DNA of 64,000 nt from the NCBI GenBank assembly GCA_959347315.1, contig OY365808.1, positions 1,668,107 through 1,732,106 of the forward strand, written 5' to 3'. Shown here piece after piece: positions 29,892 to 38,543 of this stretch. A model generated the notes under the pieces. That model saw only the letters and a program-made list of their open reading frames with translations, was not told the DNA's origin and did not search any database. The position numbers were made by a program, and so were the translations under genes. This DNA comes from Bimastos eiseni (Eukaryota; Annelida; Clitellata; Crassiclitellata; Lumbricidae). Position 1 is the first letter of the stretch; the number at the start of each line of letters is the position of its first letter.

Positions 29892-30518
29892 CTACTGTGG
29901 CGTACACCGTTCGGACGCTACCAGGTCGCGCAACGGTGCCGGCTCCAACCCTCTTCTGTGTCTGGAGCCACTCCAGTCACTTCTAAGTCGATTTTTAGCA
30001 TAGCCTGACCGTTCTCCATCTATGCCTTTCGTAGCAGTGACTGTCAGAGGAGAATCGGGGTTGACCGTTTCTCTAAAAGAGGCAACAGTATATGACTCTG
30101 TCTCGGGATCAGACTCTATCACTTCCGCGGTCGCCGGATGGGCAACATCTTGAGGATGGCCTTTATTCAGAACAGGGTTCGCTCTTTTACCGACCGGAGT
30201 CTTCCCTTTCTTGTTTACTCGCTTAGAGACGGTTTTCCTCTTTCTCTCTACCTGACCTGAGCTTCGTCGTATCATTCTACATCTCGTGACTCTTAAACAA
30301 TCGCCAACAGGGGGCATCAAACGTTCTCCCTGTTCCGGAGAGCAAAAATATTTGTAACAAGTTCCTTCGTCACTTTGCCGTAGGCAATACTGGCCACTGA
30401 TCTTAACGTCGCCTTTTCCCAGACACTTATCCACCGGAAATCGCACCTTCCACTCTTCATGTACCTCTCGCTTCATGCCCGTGTGTGGCATACCGGCCTC
30501 ACACGTATAAATTATCAT
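29892..30518 (-). CDS. ORF inside 3' LTR, 208 codons
   Basis: Counterpart of the ORF at 26263-26892 with about ten amino-acid differences. All seven N-terminal cysteines and the basic middle are kept. Upstream of the ATG the frame stays open here (SRYYGVGGQLQNAEDGQSWC) back to a possible acceptor (GGGTTTCAG), whereas the solo LTR has a stop at that point. The true N-terminus may therefore lie on a spliced exon or further upstream. The stop falls just outside the LTR. Function unknown. Confidence 0.55.
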   Translation of the reverse strand: MIIYTCEAGMPHTGMKREVHEEWKVRFPVDKCLGKGDVKISGQYCLRQSDEGTCYKYFCSPEQGERLMPPVGDCLRVTRCRMIRRSSGQVERKRKTVSKRVNKKGKTPVGKRANPVLNKGHPQDVAHPATAEVIESDPETESYTVASFRETVNPDSPLTVTATKGIDGERSGYAKNRLRSDWSGSRHRRGLEPAPLRDLVASERCTPQ

Positions 30519-32105
30519 GCACCACGATTGACCGTCCTCTGCGTTTTGCAGTTGTCCACCAACACCGTAATATCTACTGAAACCCGGGGAGTATCTATGC
30601 CCACGTTAGGTAGCCAAGAAGAATATGTATCGAAAAACCGTAACACAATCAAGAAGAGATATCGCGGGGAAACCGCGATTAAAGATACTGCGTTCAGATA
30701 CACAAGTAAAGATATCGCGGGGAAAACCGCGAGTAAAGATATTGTTGCGATCGGATACGCAAGTCAAGAAACCACGGAAGACCGCGGGAGTAAGTATGAC
30801 CACGTTAGGTAGCCAACAAGAATATTTATCGAAAGACCGTAAGACAATCAAGAAGAGGTATCACGGGGAAACCGCGAATAAAGATATTGCGAATCAGACG
30901 CGCAAGTAAAGATATCGCGGGGAAACCGCGAGTAAAGATATTGCGATTAGACACGCAAATAAAGAAACCACGGAAGACCGTGGGAGTAAGTATGACCACG
31001 TTAGGTAGCCAAGAATATATATAACAGGGAAAAGAAGATGAGGAAACAGCCGCAATTGTTGAGGTCTTCGGCACCAGTCACGACCGTTTCTTGTAATCGT
31101 CGTAAGCACCAATGGGGTCACCCTCCCGTATTTATCGAACGTATTCAATGGAAACTTTCCCCGTATTTATCGAACGTATTCAATGGGAAACTTTCCCCGT
31201 ATTTATCGAACGTATAACCGGCCTCTCTTTCGGTCTGTACGGTTGCTACTACGGGAATCTAGCCGGCTCGTATCTCTAGCGGCCACCATAATTTTCTCGG
31301 TCTCGGCCACCCGGAACTTTTGCGTATCCGACAACCTGCTGGAAAACGCGAGGATTAACTATGACCGTTCTAGGTAGCCAACATTTATATTTCTTGGTTA
31401 CCAACACTTTCTCACGGTCTGCGCGGTCGGGGATTTTTCCCAGTCTATCTATCTGTCGGCCGCCGATGCCTCTCTCGGTATATGCGGTCGGTCCCTTCTG
31501 GGACTCACCCAGTCTGTCTCACTGTCGGCCGCCGAGGCCTCTCTTGGTATATGCGAACGGCTAACCCGGGCTTTACCCGGTCTTTACACAGACCTGTAAT
31601 TTATTTATTTCACTGTCGGACCTTCCCGAGGAAGCAACCTCACGATCGGCTGCAGACTTTCTCGCGATCGATAACAGGGTGGGGCCCCAGCCCTATCAGA
31701 TCGGCAGAGTCGGTCTCAACACCAGACGCTTGGCTGTAGCTCGGACTAGTTTTTGGACGCCCTCTCGTCCGCAACTATATTTTTTCGCAACTTGCCGTGA
31801 ACCAGGCTTTGAACGAACGCTCACCGACCACACGGTTGTGCGGTATTAATCGCTAACCAAAGAATTCAATGCACCGTATATGCAGAGCAGTCGTCACCAC
31901 TCTACAATATAAGCGACGCACCGCATGTCAGGCTATACTTAACCCGATTCATGCGTCTGCACGCTATGCACAGAACTACAAACCGCCGATCGGTCTTCCC
32001 TCCAATACCAACACTGTAAGAAAATGTACGTAAATTAAGCGCTATGGCGAGCCGATTAATTACGAACAAATTCTTTAATCCAAGCCTTGTGGCCTGTCCG
32101 CCACA
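29896..32105 (-). mobile_element. 3' LTR of Ty3/gypsy-type element (2.21 kb)
   Basis: Same TGTGGCG...CGCCACA ends and same internal order as the solo LTR, with fewer tandem units. On the minus strand it is preceded by a purine run (AAGGTGGGGAGAG), as expected of a 3' LTR after its polypurine tract. The left flank is CTAC. The matching right duplication is missing because the 5' half of the element is gone. Confidence 0.9.
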
Positions 32106-32118
32106 CTCTCCCCACCTT
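32106..32118 (-). promoter_or_regulatory. Polypurine tract of the LTR element
   Basis: On the minus strand AAGGTGGGGAGAG directly precedes TGTGGCGGACAGG of the 3' LTR. This is the position and composition expected of the plus-strand primer for reverse transcription. Confidence 0.75.
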
Positions 32119-33417
32119 ACGTTGATGCGGAGCATCTTCGAGAAAACCGGGGACCTATCATTCGTGACACAGAAACATCTCCAACCCAGATCCAATTAGA
32201 AGGCAAGGTACCGATTCTTGATTATCGGCCAGAATACCGGTTAAGGGACGCCCAACTCCGTCCACAAACCCAAGAACCTCAGCTACCACGCACGTACGCC
32301 AACGAACCGCGATATTCTCCAGCGATCTGCACTGGCGACAGCCTGTTTAATGGTGCCAGGTATCTTTACCGGCGCACTGGCAATCAGTCTATTTCTCATC
32401 AAGTTATCAACCTTAACAGGCCCTCTGTCTTGAATCTGAGTTCCACCTGACCAAACTGACAAGGGAACGTAGGAGTCACCAACACCAACCGTAGGAGTCA
32501 CCAACAATCTCCCGATCTTGCTCATACATCACTCGTCACGGACCTCGCAGCACAAAAATCAGCACTGCCTTGCAGCAATAATATTTTTTTTTACAAATCA
32601 AATTATATACATTAATCATCGCTAACATAAGACTTCTTGAATAAAATGAAGTAACTATTTATAGGACATGCAGATATATGTAGGCGTTGTTAGACGCAAC
32701 CGTCCACGTAAACATTGAATCATTAACTATCATGTCAATCAGCGCTTGATTTGCATCGTAGCCAATTCTAAGATTCTATTGGTACCGTTCAATCATCGAC
32801 TACTCACTAACGAATTTCTGTTCGGAAGTAAAGTTAGAATTTCAAATCATGTGATCGTCTCACATGCGCAATAGCCGCAAAGATTGCGGTTACACTTTAT
32901 AACTCGTGCAGTAAGGCACAAACGGTACAGCACACTACATCGATTCCAATAACCCAAAAGACCCTTCGCGGTCCTTTGAAAACAAAATCGATCCGCCAGT
33001 CTTCTTAAAAATAAATTAGCGTCACTGAACGGTACCTGTTTCCCTGTTACGCAAATTATGTCGTATGCGTAACAAGGTCATCTGACCATATTTGTCGGAA
33101 AGTTACTGAGCTTTAGCTAAGTATTTACTTACTAATAGACAATGTAACCAAAATGCTTTTATCAAGACGAAACTAAAACAACGATCTGCAGTAACAGTCG
33201 ATAAAATAGGCAAGTTTGCGGTCAAGAGCACCGCAATTGTTAGACGTTTCGGTGCTAGACATATATTCAATTCAACGAAAAATTGTCATCAAAAGAAAGT
33301 CAAAATATGTTCCCAACATCTTCCAAGAAACCTGCGCAATTAAGCGGCCACCTGTCCTCAAAGCATTCATTAAAAAAAACTTCTTGTTCAAGATTAATCG
33401 TCCAGCCAACGAGGAGG
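32119..33417 (-). other. Internal region of LTR element downstream of pol, no gene recognised
   Basis: About 1.3 kb between pol stop and polypurine tract. A minus frame at 32525-32283 (80 codons) is open but has no domain I know. No envelope-like transmembrane segment was seen. Confidence 0.4.
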
Positions 33418-36298
33418 TCAAATCGATCGTCGACGTGGTCTTTCGTCGCCGTTCTCTTCAAGACTAGTGGAATCCGCTGGGGCCTCCGGAAATTCCTTCA
33501 AGTCATTCACTGTATGCGGTTCTGGAGACTGTACTTGTAAATTGTCAGTCTCCTCCGTACGTTCCCTCTCATCCTCCAACAACCAGTTGTGTGGAGTATT
33601 ACCGTAATAGCACTTGAGCTTATCCACGTGCACAACCATAGGCGTGGATCTCGAACTCTTCTGAATCCGATACAAAATTGGACTCAGTACTTGAATAATC
33701 AAGAACGGGCCGGTATAAAACCGAGCCCACTTAGTCTTCCTTCCACTCCTCATTCGAGGGTAGTAATAATAGACCCAGTCACCGCGAGCGAACTTGTTAG
33801 GTCTCACTCTCAAGTCGTACGCTTTCTTTCTGCGTTCCGCAGTCTTCTTTAATTGGTCTCGTACCAGACGGTAAGCTCTTTCCATTTTCTCTTTCTGTTC
33901 CTCCACATAATCTTCTAAGTGGTGGTAAGATGTTCGCTCAAGATCATTAACTTGAGCGAGAATCAAGTCTAGCGGCGCATGATTCTCTCTTCCCAGAAAC
34001 AGAAAATTAGGAGTTCGTTGGGTAGACTCATGTTCTGTTGACCGGTATGACGCCATCACATACGGAACATGGACATCCCAGTCTTTCTGTCGTTCCGAAA
34101 CTACCTTTCCAAGCAACATATTAAGCGTCCTATGAAATCGCTCAATCATTCCGTTTCCCGAAGGTCGATAAGGCGTTGTTCGTATTTTATCAACCTCCAT
34201 AAATTTACATAACTGCTTGAACAAATTCGATTCGAAACATGGTCCCTGGTCAGTCAATATCTGACGTGGCATACCAAATCTGGAAAACACATGTACCATC
34301 AAGGCTTCTGCAACAGTAACAGCCTCTTGGTTTCTAATCGGCAGGGCTTCAGCCCATCGGGAGAAGTAGTCTATTGCCGTCAGTATGTATTTATTGCCCT
34401 TACTTGAAACAGGATGCGGTCCTGTGATATCTATCCCAAATCTCTCCATTGGTTCCCCGACCAATGGACTCTGTAAGTAACCTTGCCTTGGAGGTTTCTC
34501 TCGTCGATACCGAGCACAGCTGTCACAACGCTGGCAAAACCTCCGTACATCGTCCTTCCAGCCTGGCCAATACGCCCTGCGTTGCAACTGAGCTATACTC
34601 TTTCGAATTCCAAAGTGTCCTCTGGTAAAACTCGTGTGCGTTAAGCCGAGAGACTCCTTTCGCAGCGATGAAGGCACAACTAACTGATGCCGCTCTGTTT
34701 CTCCGGTATTACTTTGGATCCAGATTCTGTATAACACGCCCTGACGGACTTCCAGCTGGTTCCAGTTGCTTACCAAAACTTTAACCTCTTCACTGGTAGA
34801 CATTAGCTCATGCTGTGCTGGATGATGATCTGACTCCTTCCAACTAAGTACCGGGCCAATATTACCATCTTTTTCTTATTCTGTTCGAAGCATCTCTTTG
34901 GTCCAACCGACTTCCTGATCTGCACTCTCAGTGGTCACACCTGAGGGTCTTATCTTTTCTATCGGACGTACCCACCTTGCTTCTCCATCCGACTCTGTCC
35001 TAACATCCACATTAGGTTGCTCCTCTTCAGTTGGAGGTCGTGACAGCGCATCCGCATTTCCATGCTTCGATCCGACTCTATGGTTTATTTCAAAATCAAA
35101 CTCTTCTATTATCTCCAACCAACGCGCTTGTTGGCCTATAGGTTCTGGTGTCTTGCGTAGCCATTAAAGGGCAGAGTGGTCTGTCCTCAGAAGAAATTTT
35201 CTACCTAACAGATACTGACGAAACTCTTTCAAGAAATATATCACAGCCAACAATTCTCTCCTGGTTACATTATAGTTGCGTTCCGCTGTCGACGACAGTC
35301 GACTCGCATAAGAGATCACTTTTTCTTGACCATCTTGTACCTGTGACAACACCGCTCCTATGGCATAACCAGAGGCATCTGTATCTAAGATGTACTGTCC
35401 CTCATCCATCGGTAGCGCCAGTATTGGTGCAGACACAAGCCTTCTCTTCAGTTCATTAAAAGCCTCTTGACATTCATCAGTCCACAGGAAAATAACATTT
35501 TTCCTAGTCAAGAAGTGAAGGGGTTGCGCGACGGTTGCAAAATCGTGTATAAAACGTCGGTAATAGGAACACAGGCCTATGAACGATCGCACCTGTCTGA
35601 GATTCCTTGGAACTGTCCATCCGTTCACTGCCACGATCTTGTTCTGGTCTGTCGCTACACCATCTTCGCTCAGTACATGTCCTAGAAATAGTACTCTTTG
35701 CTGCAATAGATGACATTTCGATGGTTTGAGCTTGAGATTGTACTCTTGGATCCTCTTAAACACCATCTCTAGCCGCTGCAAATGCGTATCAACGTCTCTA
35801 GAGAACACGATTATGTCATCTAAATAGACAAGACATATGTCGTAGTTGAGTCCAGTCAGGACTAAGTTCATTAGCCGACAAAACGATGCCGGGCTATTGC
35901 ACAACCCAAATGGTAAAACCTTGAATTGGAAACTCCCCCTTCTTGTAACGAAAGCGGTCTTATGCTTGTCTCTAGGGTGTAAAGCCATCTGATGATAACC
36001 CGATCTCAAATCAAATGTACTGTACCATCGCGAACCACCCAGTGTGTCTAGACTCTCGCGGATAAGAGGCAATGGATGAGCATCTTTCCGCGTCTTCAGA
36101 TTCAGCTGCCTGTAATCAATACAGAAACGCATGCTTCCATCCTTCTTCCTCACCATTACGACATTGGATGCCCATTCGGATATTGATGGTTCCATTATTC
36201 TCTGTTCCAACATATCTCTTACTTGACTGTCAATTTCAGGTAACATTGACAATGGCTGCCGTCTTAGTGGTTGGCGAACTGAACTTATTGTTGGTTAC
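33418..36298 (-). pseudogene. Ty3/gypsy-type pol (RT, RNase H, integrase) with two nonsense codons
   Basis: One minus-strand frame of about 960 codons runs throughout, broken only by TAA at about 35161-35163 (after the RNase H motif RTDHSAL) and TAA at 34873-34875. Order: RT (KKDGSMRFCIDYRQLN near 36150; LVYLDDIIVFSRD); RNase H (ILDTDASGYAIGAVLSQ); a linker with GNADALSR; integrase with zinc domain (HTSFTRGHFG, CQRCDSC), catalytic D (DITGP), D (TDQGPCFES), E (GNGMIERFH); then a GPY/F-type module (KWARFYTGPFLIIQV) and an acidic tail. Protease and gag are missing, since the frame meets a stop at about 36297-36299 and an inverted LTR. The 3' LTR at 29896-32105 belongs to it. It cannot make full Pol. 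Confidence 0.92.
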
Positions 36299-36780
36299 CT
36301 ACGTTGGTCATAGATACTCCTCCCGTTTTCCCGAAGTGTATCTACTTGCGTTTCTGATCGAAGTCATCTATACGAGTACGTTTGGGTAATCGAATACCCA
36401 GGTGAATACATGGTTGCTTTTCGTCACACACAGTTCTGAGAACTGACTGAAGTGCGTGGTTGGGCCCCTTCGTGCGTAGGTCGGATCGAAGATCTGTGTG
36501 CAGATAGCGAAGGTTCTAGACAGAAGACCTTCACTCTCAGAGTCCGTGAATACCATGCCATTGTCATTTTTATCGAAGCAGATTATATCAGTGTTGGTGG
36601 GTAACTGCAAACACAGAGGACGGGAACTTACTCCGTCAATTGTGGTGCATGATAAAATATAGGTGTGCGGCCGTTATGCTATATACGGAAATAGACCGAG
36701 AGATACGTGTTGAGCAGAAGGCGTGGTAGCTGTGTCTAGCATGATATGACGAATAGCTGTGAGACTGGTAGTGTCTAGGA

Positions 36781-37200
36781 CAGGGCTATTCAATTAGATT
36801 TAGTCAAGGGCCAAACTAGAGAAATCTGGAGATGGTGGCGGGCCAGAGGCTCAAGGAGGGGTTTGGGGAGGGGGGCTGCTGAGGGTTTGGGGAGGGGTTT
36901 GGGGAGGGGGGCTGCTGAGGGTTTGGGGAGGGGGGCTGCTGAGGGTTTGGGGAGGGGTTTGGGGAGGGGGGCTGCTGAGGGTTTGGGGAGGGGTTTGGGG
37001 AGGGAGGCTGCTGAGCACCCTCCAGTATATTTTTTAAAATGATACATTTCAAAATATATAATATAATTCAAATAATTATAATTATAATAATAATAATTCA
37101 AAAACATAGATTTAAAAAAAATCCTTGAAATTTTAAAATTTTGGCATAGGTCCGCGGGCCAGTTGTTAGGCCTTCGCGGGCCGCTAATTGAATAGCCCTG
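36781..37200. mobile_element. hAT-type MITE with perfect ends and 8-bp target duplication
   Basis: The 17-bp termini CAGGGCTATTCAATTAG and CTAATTGAATAGCCCTG are perfect inverted repeats. GTCTAGGA flanks both sides (36773-36780, 37201-37208). It is 420 bp, non-coding, and inserted in the inverted LTR. It contains CCGCGGGCC and a GGGTTTGGGGAGG minisatellite. Confidence 0.95.
36855..37015. repeat. G-rich minisatellite in hAT MITE
   Basis: Units of GGGTTTGGGGAGG and GGGGGGCTGCTGAG alternate about eight times. The dense G-runs on the plus strand could form G-quadruplexes. The Pro/Ala/Ser minus frames are artefacts. Confidence 0.9.
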
Positions 37201-37751
37201 GTCTAGGACAACAGAGTTTAGAGAGTTGAGAACAGTAATGTCTAGGAGTACAAGACGTTGAATTTAGCTACCGATATGACTTAGGGACTTGTCTCAAGTA
37301 TATCATTCTGAACCTCGTAACTTAAGAGAACGTTTGGTTTCCCTTATTGGCGATAGTTTCAGAGTCACAAGATGCTGAATGGTACGACATCAGGTAGACA
37401 GGAAGAAGAGGCTAGTAACTTGGAAGGTAGACAAAGTGAGAAAGACTCCTGCCGGTATGATTACGAACCCTGTTTTGAGTACGGCCATCCTCAGAACGTT
37501 GCCCATCCGGCGACCGCGGAATAGGCAGAGTCAGACCTTGTGACTAATTCGAACGGAGTTACCTTTCTTGGAGAAGAGGCCCATCCTTAATCTATACAGG
37601 TGAGAGCGATCATCCTGGTAGATGTAGAGAGCAACCATTTGGCATTGAGAATTGATAAGGAAGTGACTCGGGCGACTCCAGACGTGTCAGCGAATTGGAG
37701 TCGACACCGTCTGTTAGCGTTAGGCAGGCGCTCGGGTGGCAGAACGCCACA

Positions 37752-38282
37752 GTATTTTTATTTATATAGACGATCACATCTCGCAAATAGCTCGACGCTT
37801 TCAAAATGGTTTCCAACAAAGCTATAATATTATAAGCTTAAATTCATTAAGAGCTTGATGCGTTGTAATACGCCAAGCAATTTTTTGTCGACTGCAACGG
37901 CCTCTGCTGTCAAAAGCTGTCGTTATACTTCTGATCCACCACCAGCTGTTTGTACTCAGACCACACTACCAAGTCAAAAACACACAATGCAATAGAACTG
38001 AAAATGCATGGGGGCATGTTCTAACCAAGCCTGACTCGCACGAGAGCGCCTTTCGCTGCAATCCTTGCCATAAAGCAACGCAGAAAAGGAGTATTTTGGT
38101 TATTGCTTATTAAGATAATTTTATTGAGTGTGCTTTCTTTAATTTTCATATCAGATGTTCACGCAGTGTGTTTGCAATAAAAATTATATTACCACTTAAG
38201 CTGATAATTATTAATTCTGATTTTAGATTTGTAACATGTACATATAGTTATTGAATCTCAGAAGGCATTACTTCAACACATC
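37752..38282. other. No gene; one S2 repeat
   Basis: Contains a sense S2 copy at about 37855-37935 (CGCCAAGCAATTTTTTGTCG, GCAACGGCCTCTGCTGTC, TGTCGTTATACTTCTGATCC). The rest is not recognised. Confidence 0.6.
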
Positions 38283-38289
38283 CGTATGG

Positions 38290-38543
38290 TGCGAAGTCAA
38301 GTTAAACCCCTTCTCGTTGATAATCGTTGATAAAAAGTTTTCAGATCTTGAGAGAGAACATGGCCTAACCACGGATGCATTTAAGAGGGAGAGCTTTCAC
38401 AGTGTATAGATAGCCGACAGGGACTCATCAAACTTTGGATATCATTAACGTTTTGAGTTATTATTCAAGCATTCGTTAGCTGAATAATGACGAAAAAAGA
38501 ACCACATTTGAAGATATAACAGCTTATTCTACACACCTTTAAA
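38290..38543 (+). promoter_or_regulatory. 5' UTR of the I-group LINE
   Basis: The leader before ORF1. I-type LINEs usually carry an internal promoter here. No specific element can be shown. CACACCTTTAAAATG surrounds the ORF1 start, and the R4 repeat has a similar TTACACACCTTTTTAAA word. Confidence 0.4.

Larger units (their letters stand above)
36283..37751 (+). mobile_element. Diverged LTR of the same family in inverted orientation
   Basis: Reading plus, 36290-36345, 36590-36720, 37440-37600 and 37640-37751 follow the sense strand of the solo LTR in order. Examples are ACTCCTCCCGTTTTCCCGAAG, GTGGTGCATGATAA, GTTGCCCATCCGGCGACCGCG, GTCGACACCG and the terminus AACGCCACA. The region of the LTR ORF is broken by stops. 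The left side is truncated where it meets the minus-strand pol. A hAT MITE sits inside. It is clearly older than the two LTRs to the left. Confidence 0.75.

Noticed and set aside
36855..37015. Interstitial telomere-like G-rich repeat
   Set aside because: Units are GGGTTTGGGGAGG with GCTGCTGAG, not TTAGGG, and they belong to a bounded hAT MITE.
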